Positions 15,953 to 24,443 of a stretch of 64,000 bases of DNA are shown here, one piece after another. Source of the DNA: JAWLHJ01 sp040904945. Its GTDB lineage: Bacteria > Gemmatimonadota > Gemmatimonadetes > Longimicrobiales > Gaopeijiaceae. A program made the position numbers and the translations under genes. Within the stretch, counting starts at the first letter, position 1; each line of letters starts with the position of its first letter. Where the stretch lies: assembly GCA_040904945.1 (NCBI GenBank), contig JBBDSM010000134.1, positions 30,275 through 94,274 of the forward strand. Reading direction: 5' to 3'. The notes under the pieces were generated by a model. It was not told the origin of the DNA. It did not search any database and saw nothing but the letters and a program-made list of their open reading frames with translations.

Positions 15953-17062
15953 CTAGACGGCGGCAAGCCGGGCGGAGAGCGCTTCCAGGACGAGCCGGTC
16001 GGGCACGTCGTGGGTCCATCCATCTCCGGGGTCCGCCTCGCCCAAGCTCCGCAGGAGGACGTAGCGAGGTCGCCCTCCCCGGGTCTTTTTGTCGGTAGCC
16101 AAGTAGCCGACCACCCGCTCGGCGTCGAGAGCGGGGAGCGCCGGCAGGCCCAACCCGTCCAGCCCGGCCTCGAGAAGTGCCCGAGTGCCGGACTCGGTGA
16201 TCCCGAGGGCTTCGCCCACTTCGGCCTCCAGAAGCATGCCGACGGCAACCGCGGTGCCGTGTCCGACCGCGAAGTCGGACGCCGCTTCGATGGCGTGACC
16301 GAGTGTGTGCCCGAAGTTGAGCACCTGCCGGAAGCCCCCCTCCCGCTCGTCCGCCTCGACCACACCGGCTTTGAGCTCGACCGACCGGCCCACGGCCTCC
16401 TGGGCGGCGTCCGGATCCGCATCCAGAAGAGCTGGCAGATTCGACGCCAGTCGGTCGAAGTAGCTCGCGTCGAGCGCCGCACCGTGTTTGAACGCCTCGA
16501 CCAGCCCCTGCGCCCGCTCCTCCGCGGAGAGGGTGGTGAGCACCGCCGGGTCCGCCACCACGAGGGCCGGCGCGTGGAACGCGCCAACCAGATTCTTGCC
16601 GTGCGGCACATCGACCCCTGTCTTCCCCCCGACCGACGCGTCGATCATGGCCAGATAGCTCGTCGGCACCTGCACCACCGGCACGCCCCTCATGAACGTG
16701 GCCGCGACGAAACCCGCGAGATCGGTCGTAACACCGCCGCCGACGGCGACGATGGCGGAATCCCTTCCGAAGCCGGCTTCCAGAAGGCCGTCGGTCAGGG
16801 ATGTCCACGACTCCCGGGTCTTGTGCGCCTCCCCTTCCGGAAAGACGAAGAGCCGGGCATCGAGGCCGTCCCGCTCCAACGCCGCCCCCACCGACTCGCC
16901 GTGCAGCGGGGCCACCCGGCTGTCGGAGATGACGGCGTAGCGGAAGGCCGGGGCGCGGGACCGGAGGAGCTCCGGCAACCCGTCGAGGGCGCCCACGGCA
17001 ACCACGACGTCGTAGCTCCCGGACCGGGCGCCGACCGACACCGTCAGATCGCGGGGACTCAT
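15953..17062 (-). CDS. aroB: 3-dehydroquinate synthase
   Basis: This 369-residue NAD+- and divalent metal-dependent enzyme is the second step of the shikimate pathway (DAHP to 3-dehydroquinate). Clear signatures are GGGVTTDLAGFVAATFMRGV (NAD-binding glycine-rich segment), PTSYLAMIDASVGGKTGVD, KNLVGAFHAP, and the metal-ligand stretch FGHTLGHAIE with the following His near HGTAVAVGM. The N-terminal GSYDVVVAVGALDGL is typical. Its ATG overlaps the stop of the upstream HExxH lipoprotein gene by four nt, and it ends 143 nt before the acyl-CoA ligase gene. No other shikimate gene is present in the window. Confidence 0.97.
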   Translation of the reverse strand: MSPRDLTVSVGARSGSYDVVVAVGALDGLPELLRSRAPAFRYAVISDSRVAPLHGESVGAALERDGLDARLFVFPEGEAHKTRESWTSLTDGLLEAGFGRDSAIVAVGGGVTTDLAGFVAATFMRGVPVVQVPTSYLAMIDASVGGKTGVDVPHGKNLVGAFHAPALVVADPAVLTTLSAEERAQGLVEAFKHGAALDASYFDRLASNLPALLDADPDAAQEAVGRSVELKAGVVEADEREGGFRQVLNFGHTLGHAIEAASDFAVGHGTAVAVGMLLEAEVGEALGITESGTRALLEAGLDGLGLPALPALDAERVVGYLATDKKTRGGRPRYVLLRSLGEADPGDGWTHDVPDRLVLEALSARLAAV

Positions 17063-18342
17063 CGGTCAGGCGCACCGACGCGAAACGTGAGATCGAGCCC
17101 GTCCACGGGGCCAACGGTCAGGACGGCCCCAGCGCGGCCTTCGACGGTAGCGGGCCGAAGCGCGGCATCAGCGCCGAAACGGTCCATGGCGGCAACGAAC
17201 CCCTCCACGAAGCGGTCGCGCGCCGGCTCGTCGTCCCAGACCGAGACCCAGATCAGAGCCGCGTCACCGCCCGAGGCCGGCTCGACCAACGCGTACCGGT
17301 CCCCACCCCACCCCTCGGCCAATCCGGCAGCCTCCGCACCCACATGTGTCTCGACCAGGACCTGGAGCTCGAGACGCCCGAGCACGTCTTCGTGCAGGAC
17401 ATCACCGCCAACGACATCGATGCGCATGTCCATGGGGGGATCGTCCAGCCGTCCCTCCATGACCTGTTCCGTGGACGCGGGGAGCCACTCGCCGAACGGG
17501 GCCACGCGACCCTCGGTCGACCATAGCCCCTGCACGAAGCCGGCCCCCTGCACGTACGGGAAGAGCAACGAGCGCCGGATGACGGCCGGGGCGCCCGCGA
17601 GCGCCGGGAACTGCGCCTCCATGCCGTCCACGGCGGGGAGGAGGTGATCGGCGATGCCCGGCACCGAGGCGAGGTCGACCGCCTGCCCCGTCATCCGCTC
17701 CATCATGAACTCCAGCATCACCAGCGTGGCATGCCCTTCGACGGCGGCGTGGGCCGCGGCCGCGCGATCGTTCCCGAGATCGGCCGACGTGAGGGCGTCG
17801 AGGTCGGCGGTCTGGTCCTGAACCGCATGGACGAGCTCGTGGAGGAGCAGGCTCTCGAGCGCCTCCCGGGGTTGATCCTCCATGACGAAGAGCGCCGTGG
17901 AGTCGGGCTCGTAGAATCCGGCGACCTGCTCCGTGTACAGATCGAGCAGGAGGCCGCGCAGGTCGAGATCGGGCTCGACCAGGCCGAGCATGGCATAGAC
18001 GCGAACGGTCTGACGCGCCTCGTCGGCCGACAGCTCCTCGTCCAGCTTGTGGCGGAGGTATGCGACGAGCTCGGAGCGGCTCCTCCGCTCGATCCGGACC
18101 GGCTCGACGAGCTCCATGCTCGCGCGCGCCGCGAGGCCCGGAAGGATCTCGGCCGCGAGCGATCGCAGCTCCGGGTCACTCGAGATCACCAGATCCGAGC
18201 CGGGCTCCTGCGCGTCGCTCGAGCACGCACCCAGGCCCAGAAGCAGGAGCACCGACGCCAGCCGGAGGAATCCGGCCCGCAGGAGCGCGATCGTCCGCCC
18301 ATCGCGAAGCTCGCGTCGGTCGGTCCGGGGCTCGGTGGTCAT
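17059..18342 (-). CDS. Lipoprotein with HExxH zinc-peptidase-like site
   Basis: This is a 427-residue exported protein. The start at 18342 has a GGAGAG site upstream and gives a lipobox signal (LLLLGLGACSSD, Cys40). The core contains LLHELVHAVQDQ with HELVH at residues 168-172, followed about 30 residues later by AAVEGHATLVMLEF, in which Glu202 would be the third zinc ligand. This HELxHALQDQ...EGxA layout occurs in uncharacterised gluzincin-like proteins of many bacteria and archaea. The upstream helical part contains a conserved-looking GFYEPDSTALFV just before the site. A cell-envelope peptidase is the likely role; the substrate is unknown. Its stop overlaps the aroB start. It is divergent from the PBP1A gene. 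Confidence 0.82.
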   Translation of the reverse strand: MTTEPRTDRRELRDGRTIALLRAGFLRLASVLLLLGLGACSSDAQEPGSDLVISSDPELRSLAAEILPGLAARASMELVEPVRIERRSRSELVAYLRHKLDEELSADEARQTVRVYAMLGLVEPDLDLRGLLLDLYTEQVAGFYEPDSTALFVMEDQPREALESLLLHELVHAVQDQTADLDALTSADLGNDRAAAAHAAVEGHATLVMLEFMMERMTGQAVDLASVPGIADHLLPAVDGMEAQFPALAGAPAVIRRSLLFPYVQGAGFVQGLWSTEGRVAPFGEWLPASTEQVMEGRLDDPPMDMRIDVVGGDVLHEDVLGRLELQVLVETHVGAEAAGLAEGWGGDRYALVEPASGGDAALIWVSVWDDEPARDRFVEGFVAAMDRFGADAALRPATVEGRAGAVLTVGPVDGLDLTFRVGAPDR

Positions 18343-18559
18343 GTTCTCTCCTGGGCAGGTCGTCGGGTCGGTCCGGCGCCTCGAACGGGCGCCCGCGTGA
18401 GCTTCGCCGCGTGGCGGAGAACGGTCAAGCAATACGCCGTTGGGCGTGACCCGGAACCCACGCTAGCTTGCGTCGTGTAGAAGCTCTGGCACCCGGCTTG
18501 CAATCTCGACGATCGAGGCCGTGGGGAGCCGGGAAAATCCAAGAGCATGGGATCGACGG
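18343..18559. promoter_or_regulatory. Divergent intergenic region between the HExxH lipoprotein and PBP1A genes
   Basis: This 217-nt non-coding stretch must hold the promoters of both genes. On the plus strand TTGGGC (18440-18445), an 18-nt spacer and TAGCTT form a weak candidate. No hairpin with a T-run and no clear operator is visible. Confidence 0.4.
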
Positions 18560-20758
18560 ATGGTACGAGCGCAGCCGAAGGACAGCGAAGGCGAGAAGGG
18601 GCTTCTGGCCCGAGCCCGGGAGCTCGTGCGGCCGGGCCCTATTGCCATGGCCGTGGCATTCATTCTCGCGCTGGGGCTCGGCGGGGCCTGGGGAAGCTGG
18701 CTCAACCTCTGCGCCGGGGACGTCTGCCCGTCCATCGCCCAGATCCAGACCTTCGAGCACGAGCAGACGACGAAGCTCTACGCGTTCGACGGTCACGAGC
18801 TCGGTGAGCTCGGCTTCGAGCGGCGCACGCCGGTTTCGATCAACGCGGTTCCGGAATACGTGGCCCAGGCCGTCATCGCCATCGAGGACACGCGGTTCTA
18901 CGCCCACGGGGGCTTCGATCCGCGCGGCATCGCCCGGGCCGTCTGGGGCGTCCTCACCTTCCGGAATCTCGGCGGCGGCAGCACGATCACCCAGCAGCTC
19001 GCCCGCAACATGTTCGACGAGATCGGCTTCGAGCGACGCTACATCCGTAAGCTGCGGGAACTCCAGGTCGCTCTCGATCTCGAGCAGGCGTATACGAAGG
19101 ACCAGATCCTCGAAGGGTACCTGAACGAGATCTACATGGGCCGTGGCTACGGCTTTCAGAACGCGGCCCGGAACTACCTCGGCAAGAACGTCGCGGACAT
19201 CAACGTCGCGGAAGCGGCCCTCCTGGCCGCGATCCTGAACGTGCCCGCCCGTTACAACCCGTTTCGATATCCCGATCGCGCCGAAGCCCGTCGGAACCTC
19301 GTTCTGTCGCGCATGGCCGATGAGGGCTACTTGAGCGCCGAGGAGGCGGAACGGTGGAAGGAGTGGCCCCTGCCGGACGAGGAGCCGGAAGGCGGGGCCC
19401 AGACCCAGGCGCCCTACTTCGAGGAGTGGGTCCGCCAGATCCTCGACTCCCGGTTCGGCGATGCCATCTACCGCAATGGCTATCGTGTCTACACGACCTT
19501 GGACGTCGACATGCAGCGGGCGGCCAGGCAGGCGATGGACGAAGGGTGGCGCGAGATCGAGGCCGATTCCGTGAACTTCCGGCATCCCCGCTATGCCGAC
19601 TTCGATACCGTCCAGTCGTTCCCGGGCTCCACGCCGTACCTCCAGGGGGCGTTCGTGGCGCTCGATCCGGAGACGGGTCACGTGCGGGCGCTGATCGGCG
19701 GAAGGGACTACCAGCAGTCCCGCTTCGATCGAGCCCGTCAGGCCGAGCGGCAGGCCGGCTCGGCGTTCAAGCCGTTCGTGTACACCGCGGCGATCGCGAC
19801 GGGGATTCCGGCGTCGCACATCGTCGTCGACGCGCCGGTCGTGTACCCACAGGTGAACGACGAAGACTGGCGCCCCTCGAACTTCACCAGGGAGTTCCAG
19901 GGCCCGATGACGATCCGCGAGGGGCTGTACAGTTCGATCAACATGATCGCCATCAAGCTCGGCTGGGAAGAGGTCGGCATCGAGACGGTCGCGCAGACGG
20001 CTCGTCGCATGGGAATCCAGACCGAGATCGGGCGCCTGCCTTCGACGACGATCGGCGCGTCATCCGTCATACCGCTCCAGATGACCGAAGCATACGCGTC
20101 CTTCCCCAACCTCGGTACGAAGGTCCGCCCCTTCCCCATCCTCAGGGTCGAGGACCAGAACGGGAACGTCGTCTGGGAACCGCAGCCCGAGCGGACCGAG
20201 GTGCTGGACAGCCTCTCGGCTCGCATCATGGTTTCGATGCTCGAGGACGTGGTCGTCCGTGGCACGGCCTACACCGCGGTGCGCCTTCGGGCCGGTCTAC
20301 CCCGTGAAATTCCGGCCGCGGGTAAGACCGGAACGACCAACGACGGGACCAACGTCTGGTTCGCGGGCTTCACGCCCGACCTGGTGGCGACGGTCTGGTT
20401 CGGCATGGACACGCCCATCCCCATCTTCCGACGCGAAGGAGCGACCCGTCAGGCGACAGGCGGTGGGCTCGCCGCACCCGTCTGGGGATCGTTCATGCGG
20501 CGGGTGTACCTCGGCGCGGAGACGGACGCGGACGCCGGCATCGAGGGATTCGAGCCTATCCTGCCGACGCCGGAACTTTGGTCCATGCCCGACGGTTTGA
20601 ACGCGGTGCTGGTGGACCGGGAGACGGGTCAACTCGCATCGCGCTGGTGCGCGGAAGAGGATCAGTACCTCGAGTACTACGTGCCCGGGACCGAGCCGAC
20701 CGAGTTCTGCGACCGTTCGAATCGGCGGTTCCGCATCCCGCGAGTGCCGGGGCGCTAG
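18560..20758 (+). CDS. Class A penicillin-binding protein (PBP1A family)
   Basis: This 732-residue bifunctional peptidoglycan synthase is anchored by one N-terminal helix (IAMAVAFILALGLGGAWGSWL). The glycosyltransferase (GT51) domain has AIEDTRFYAHGGFDPRG with catalytic Glu109, GGSTITQQLARN and EGYLNEIYMG. The transpeptidase domain has the acylated serine in GSAFKPFVYTAAI (about Ser401), SxN as SSINMIA, and KTGTTND near residue 589, all present. A C-terminal extension of about 90 residues follows. The ATG at 18560 is chosen, leaving a basic N-terminus before the helix; an in-frame GTG at 18521 is possible. The stop overlaps the convergent phosphorylase gene by 4 nt. Confidence 0.95.
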   Translation: MVRAQPKDSEGEKGLLARARELVRPGPIAMAVAFILALGLGGAWGSWLNLCAGDVCPSIAQIQTFEHEQTTKLYAFDGHELGELGFERRTPVSINAVPEYVAQAVIAIEDTRFYAHGGFDPRGIARAVWGVLTFRNLGGGSTITQQLARNMFDEIGFERRYIRKLRELQVALDLEQAYTKDQILEGYLNEIYMGRGYGFQNAARNYLGKNVADINVAEAALLAAILNVPARYNPFRYPDRAEARRNLVLSRMADEGYLSAEEAERWKEWPLPDEEPEGGAQTQAPYFEEWVRQILDSRFGDAIYRNGYRVYTTLDVDMQRAARQAMDEGWREIEADSVNFRHPRYADFDTVQSFPGSTPYLQGAFVALDPETGHVRALIGGRDYQQSRFDRARQAERQAGSAFKPFVYTAAIATGIPASHIVVDAPVVYPQVNDEDWRPSNFTREFQGPMTIREGLYSSINMIAIKLGWEEVGIETVAQTARRMGIQTEIGRLPSTTIGASSVIPLQMTEAYASFPNLGTKVRPFPILRVEDQNGNVVWEPQPERTEVLDSLSARIMVSMLEDVVVRGTAYTAVRLRAGLPREIPAAGKTGTTNDGTNVWFAGFTPDLVATVWFGMDTPIPIFRREGATRQATGGGLAAPVWGSFMRRVYLGAETDADAGIEGFEPILPTPELWSMPDGLNAVLVDRETGQLASRWCAEEDQYLEYYVPGTEPTEFCDRSNRRFRIPRVPGR

Positions 20759-22062
20759 TCGACCCGTTCGATCACGAGGGGGAGTGACGGCGGCGCGTCA
20801 CCGTCCCCGATCACCACGCTCTCGCGCAACGCGCGCTCTCCCAGCATGAGTCCGTCGTCGTCGCGGGCGTGGACACGGCCGATCGGGGTCCTCGGGTCGA
20901 CCCTCTCGCCCGTACGCACGAGCACCTCGAAACCCACACCGGGGTCGATGGCGTCCTCGACGCGGACACGTCCGCCCCCAAGCCCCACCACGGCTTCTCC
21001 GAGCACCCGGGGGCGCACCCTGTGCACGGTCCCCGCACGGTTCGCGGCGACCTCCCTGACCTCTGGAGCTGTATGGAGGCGCTCCGGCGCGTCGAGCACC
21101 GATGGGTCGCCTCCCTGCGCGTCGACCAGGCGCCGGAATCGCTCGAGCGCGGCTCCGGACGCCAGCCTCTCCTCGGCGCTCCGCTGCACCGAATCACGGT
21201 CCGAGCCGGGCGAGCCCTGGAGAACCATCTCCACGGCTAGCTGCACCACGAGCTCGCGAAGATCGTCGGGACCCTCGCCCCGAAGGCACCGGATGGCCTC
21301 GGCCGTCTCCAGCCCGTTGCCGACTGCCCGGCCGAGCGGGCGATCCATGGCGGTCAGGAGCGCGAGGGTCCTCAGCCCCCGAGCGTTGCCGATCTTCACC
21401 ATCGAGCGTGCAAGAGACCGGGCGCGCTCGGGGTCGGCCAGGAACGCGCCCTCCCCGACCTTCACGTCCAGGACCAGACCGTCGAGTCCTTCCGCGAGCT
21501 TCTTGCTCATGATGCTCGCGGCGATCAACGGGAGGGAAGGAACCGTTCCGGTCACGTCCCGGAGGGCGTAGAGACGCCGGTCGAGCGGAGCGATCTCGCG
21601 CGTCTGCCCTGTCATGGCGCAGCCGACACGCTTCAGCACGTCCATGAAGAGGGCGAGCTCGAGATCGACCCTGAAGCCGGGGATCGCCTCGAGCTTGTCG
21701 AGCGTCCCCGTGGTGTGGCCGAGGCCACGGCCCGACATCATGGGCACATAGACACCCAGCTCCGCCACGAGCGGCGCCAGGACGAGCGATACCTTGTCGC
21801 CCACGCCACCGGTCGAGTGCTTGTCGACCCGGGGTCGGTCCAGTGCCGAGAGGTCCAGCGTGGCGCCCGACGCCAGCATCGTGTCGACGAGGACGTCGGT
21901 CTCGTCCTCCGTCAGCCCCTGGAGCACCACCGCCATGAGGAAGGCGGACATCTGGTAGTCCGGCACGTCCCCGTCGAGGTAGCCACCGAGGAACGCACGC
22001 AACTCGGCGGGCTCGAGGGGGAGGCCGTCCCTCTTCCGTTCCAGAACGCGGACGGGATTCAC
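20755..22062 (-). CDS. deoA: Thymidine / pyrimidine-nucleoside phosphorylase
   Basis: This 435-residue enzyme of nucleoside salvage splits thymidine (and possibly uridine) with phosphate to base and sugar 1-phosphate. Family motifs are visible: the N-terminal helical domain with YQMSAFLMAVVLQGLTEDE, the phosphate/substrate loop VDKHSTGGVGDKVSL, SGRGLGHTTGTLDKLEAIPGF, and LPLIAASIMSKKLAEGLDGLVLDVKVG. The start is GTG at 22062 and begins with the usual family N-terminus. Whether it prefers thymidine only or also uridine (Pdp type) cannot be settled by eye. It overlaps the PBP1A 3' end by 4 nt and lies 22 nt downstream of the YtxH gene on the same strand. Confidence 0.93.
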   Translation of the reverse strand: MNPVRVLERKRDGLPLEPAELRAFLGGYLDGDVPDYQMSAFLMAVVLQGLTEDETDVLVDTMLASGATLDLSALDRPRVDKHSTGGVGDKVSLVLAPLVAELGVYVPMMSGRGLGHTTGTLDKLEAIPGFRVDLELALFMDVLKRVGCAMTGQTREIAPLDRRLYALRDVTGTVPSLPLIAASIMSKKLAEGLDGLVLDVKVGEGAFLADPERARSLARSMVKIGNARGLRTLALLTAMDRPLGRAVGNGLETAEAIRCLRGEGPDDLRELVVQLAVEMVLQGSPGSDRDSVQRSAEERLASGAALERFRRLVDAQGGDPSVLDAPERLHTAPEVREVAANRAGTVHRVRPRVLGEAVVGLGGGRVRVEDAIDPGVGFEVLVRTGERVDPRTPIGRVHARDDDGLMLGERALRESVVIGDGDAPPSLPLVIERVD

Positions 22063-22084
22063 ACCACCGCGGCCTGCGACGAAG

Positions 22085-22327
22085 TCAACGCCCGAGGCGG
22101 CCTCGCGCTCCCTTCAGGGCGTCATCGACGCGCCCGCGCACATCGTCGGCCACGTCTTCCCAGCGGTCGCCCGCCGTGTCCTTGAGGCTCGTCGCGGTGC
22201 GCTGCAGCCGTCGGCGAGTCCGCCGCCCGGGCTCGGGTGCGGTGAGTAGCGCCGCGCTGGCGCCGATGACCGCTCCCAGCAGCAGACCTGAAAGGAAGCT
22301 GATACGGGTATCGTTCTCGTAATCCAT
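22085..22327 (-). CDS. YtxH domain-containing small membrane protein
   Basis: This 80-residue protein has one N-terminal hydrophobic segment with the YtxH signature (ISFLSGLLLGAVIGASAALLTAPEPGRRTRRRL, cited as FLSGLLLGAVIGA then LLTAPEPG). An amphipathic, charged C-terminal helix follows, likely to lie along the inside of the membrane. YtxH proteins are linked to general stress in Firmicutes but the molecular role is unknown. The ATG at 22327 is preceded by GGAG. It is divergent from the V4R gene across an AT-rich stretch and probably co-transcribed with deoA 22 nt downstream. Confidence 0.85.
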   Translation of the reverse strand: MDYENDTRISFLSGLLLGAVIGASAALLTAPEPGRRTRRRLQRTATSLKDTAGDRWEDVADDVRGRVDDALKGARGRLGR

Positions 22328-22393
22328 GGGTTCTCCGGTTCGAGAGGAAGTCCTCGAGTGTATATTTTAGCGGCACGCACGACGAACCACGAG
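22328..22393. promoter_or_regulatory. AT-rich divergent promoter region
   Basis: The run TATATTTTAG at 22361-22370 stands out in otherwise GC-rich DNA and could serve as -10 in both directions (TATATT on plus, TAAAAT on minus). A short inverted repeat GAGGA-AG-TCCTC lies beside it at 22344-22355. -35 boxes are not convincing. Confidence 0.4.
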
Positions 22394-22951
22394 ATGGGGG
22401 GCGGTTTGAGCGCAACAATGGCGAGCACGAAGGAGGTCGTGGTACCGGTTCAGGTGTTCACCGTACTTCGGCGTGAGTTGGAGAAAGAGGTAGGCACGCT
22501 GCCGGCGGTCCGAGCGCTCCACCACGCCGGTTACGCGGCGGGGGGCGGCGCGGCCTCCTCCTTCGAGGCCAGCGGCACGGCCGAGTCCCTGCCGGATCTG
22601 GCTGCCGGGGATTTCTGGCGCCGGATCGAGCGCTTCTTCTCCAAGCGCGGATGGGGAACGCTCTCCCACGAGGACGTCCATCCGGGCGTCGGAGTGTTGA
22701 GGTCGCCGGATTGGCTGGAGGCCACCCCCGACGCGACCGATCCCGAAGGAAGCTGTTCCTTCACCACGGGATATCTGGCGGGCCTCCTTTCGGAGCTCTC
22801 CAGCCGGCCCGTCGCGGTCCTGGAGGTTACGTGCCGGAGCCGCGGCGACGACGCCTGTCGCTTCGCGTTCGGCTCGGAAGCCGTGATCCACGACCTCTAC
22901 GGCCAGTTGCTCGAAGGCGCGGATTTCGACCGCGCCCTCGAGGCGCTGTAG
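22394..22951 (+). CDS. V4R (4-vinyl reductase-like) domain protein
   Basis: This 185-residue cytoplasmic protein has a C-terminal half with the V4R pattern: GSCSFTTGYLAGLLSELSSRPVAVLEVTC followed by SRGDDACRFAFGS (cited in two parts). Such domains bind small hydrophobic ligands or act as sensor modules in regulators and in tetrapyrrole or aromatic metabolism. The N-terminal half (VFTVLRRELEKEVGTLPAVRALHHAGYAAG) is the usual helical preface. No catalytic domain or HTH is attached, so it may be a stand-alone sensor or adaptor. Two starts are possible (22394 or 22418) and neither has a clear ribosome site. It precedes ruvX by 22 nt on the same strand. Confidence 0.8.
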   Translation: MGGGLSATMASTKEVVVPVQVFTVLRRELEKEVGTLPAVRALHHAGYAAGGGAASSFEASGTAESLPDLAAGDFWRRIERFFSKRGWGTLSHEDVHPGVGVLRSPDWLEATPDATDPEGSCSFTTGYLAGLLSELSSRPVAVLEVTCRSRGDDACRFAFGSEAVIHDLYGQLLEGADFDRALEAL

Positions 22952-22973
22952 CCGGACCGGAAGAGAACGGAAC

Positions 22974-23399
22974 GTGCGCGTGCTCGGCGTCGACTTTGGC
23001 ATGAAGCGCATCGGTCTCGCGGTGAGCGATCCTACGGGGACCATCGCCACACCGCTGGAAACGGTGAAGCGTCGGGCGGGCAAACGGCTGCCACTCAAGC
23101 AGATCGAGGAATCCGTCGAGGATTACGACATCGAGCACGTCGTCGTCGGGCTACCGCTCGCCCTCTCCGGCGACGAGAACGACTGGTGCAAGGAAGTGCG
23201 CGATATGGGCGCGAAGCTTGCAACCAGGCTCGGTGTCGACGCCTCGTTCGTGGATGAGCGTATGACGTCGGTTCGCGCCGAGCGCGCCGTTCGAGCCGTC
23301 GGGCTGTCGAGAAGCGCCCGGCGGGACAAAGGACGCGTGGACGCTGGCGCGGCGCAGTTGATTCTCCAATCCTGGCTCGATCGGAGCAAGCAGGCATGA
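22974..23399 (+). CDS. ruvX: Putative pre-16S rRNA nuclease / Holliday junction resolvase-like YqgF
   Basis: This 141-residue RNase H-fold protein starts at a GTG (22974). Family features are LGVDFGMKRIGLAVSD with the first catalytic Asp at residue 7, VVVGLPLALSGDEN, and VDERMTSVRAER with the conserved DER. The C-terminal DAGAAQLILQSWLD supplies the last Asp. In E. coli the protein trims the 5' end of 16S rRNA; a role in recombination has also been proposed. It overlaps mltG by four nt, an arrangement seen in many bacteria. Confidence 0.95.
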   Translation: MRVLGVDFGMKRIGLAVSDPTGTIATPLETVKRRAGKRLPLKQIEESVEDYDIEHVVVGLPLALSGDENDWCKEVRDMGAKLATRLGVDASFVDERMTSVRAERAVRAVGLSRSARRDKGRVDAGAAQLILQSWLDRSKQA

Positions 23400-24385
23400 C
23401 GATTTCCAAGGTCGGAAAGACGGGCGCGCTGGCGCTCGCCCTCGTCCTGGCCGCGTGCGGCTCGGACGGACCTCCGGTGGAGGTTTCTATTCCAAGCGGA
23501 TCGGGGTTCTCAGAGGTCGTCGACACGCTGAGCGCGCGCGGCATCGTCGGGCGCCCGGGGCTGTTCACTCTCTACGCCCGGTTGCGCGGAGCCGATCGAG
23601 AGGTCCGCGCCGGTCGTTACGCGCTGACTCCCGGCAGCTCGTGGAACAGAGTCATCCGGGTCCTCACCCAGGGCAACGTCATCACGGTGCCCGTGACCAT
23701 CCCCGAGGGCTTCACCCTCACGCAGATGGCACCGCGCATCGCCGAGATCTCGGGTGTGACGGCAGGCTCGGTTCTGGCGTACCTCTCCCGAGACGAGGTG
23801 GTCCACAAACTCGGCATCCCCGGCCCCACGCCCGAGGGATACCTCTTCCCCGACACCTACAGGTTCACGCCGGGGACCCGGGTATCGACCGTGGTCGAAA
23901 CCATGGTCGATCGGTATCGCGCGGTATGGACGCCGGAACGGAGGGCCAGCCTGGCGGAGGTCGACATGACGGAGCGCGAGCTCGTCACGCTGGCGTCGAT
24001 CATCCAGGCCGAAGCCCGCCAGGTTCAGGAGATGCCGCTCATCTCGGGCGTGTACCATCGACGCCTCGACCTGGGGTGGCTCCTCCAAGCCGACCCGACC
24101 GTGCTCTACGCGCTCGGCGGGCCCCGGGAGCGTCTGCTTTACGCTGCCATCGACTCGGTCGCGGACAATCCCTACAACACCTATCGGCAGGGGGGACTCC
24201 CTCCCGGTCCCATCGGGGCCCCCGGTGAGCTCGCGATCGATGCGGCGCTGGCTCCGGAGGGCGACTACCTGTTCTTCGTGGCCCGCCCCGACGGATCGCA
24301 CGTCTTTACGCGGTCCCTCGCGGATCACAACCGGGCCAAAGCAGAGTCGCAGCGTATGAGGGAAGCCGATTCCGGGCTTCGCTGA
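23396..24385 (+). CDS. mltG: Endolytic peptidoglycan transglycosylase MltG
   Basis: This 329-residue protein cuts nascent glycan strands and sets glycan length. The YceG-type fold is clear: VTIPEGFTLTQMAPRIAE (LysM-like part), GYLFPDTYRF, the catalytic Glu206 in ASIIQAEARQVQEMPLISGVYHRRL (split: SIIQAEARQ, then LISGVYHRRL), LLQADPTVLYAL and the terminal HVFTRSLADHNRAK. The N-terminus is unusual: instead of a membrane-spanning helix there is a lipobox signal (ALVLAACGSDG, Cys21), so this copy should be lipid-anchored. The ATG overlaps the ruvX stop by four nt. Confidence 0.95.
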   Translation: MTISKVGKTGALALALVLAACGSDGPPVEVSIPSGSGFSEVVDTLSARGIVGRPGLFTLYARLRGADREVRAGRYALTPGSSWNRVIRVLTQGNVITVPVTIPEGFTLTQMAPRIAEISGVTAGSVLAYLSRDEVVHKLGIPGPTPEGYLFPDTYRFTPGTRVSTVVETMVDRYRAVWTPERRASLAEVDMTERELVTLASIIQAEARQVQEMPLISGVYHRRLDLGWLLQADPTVLYALGGPRERLLYAAIDSVADNPYNTYRQGGLPPGPIGAPGELAIDAALAPEGDYLFFVARPDGSHVFTRSLADHNRAKAESQRMREADSGLR

Positions 24386-24443
24386 GCCGGCCATCGACGG
24401 CGAAGCTTCTCGGGCCCTGGCGTCCCGGCTCCGGCTCATCGTC

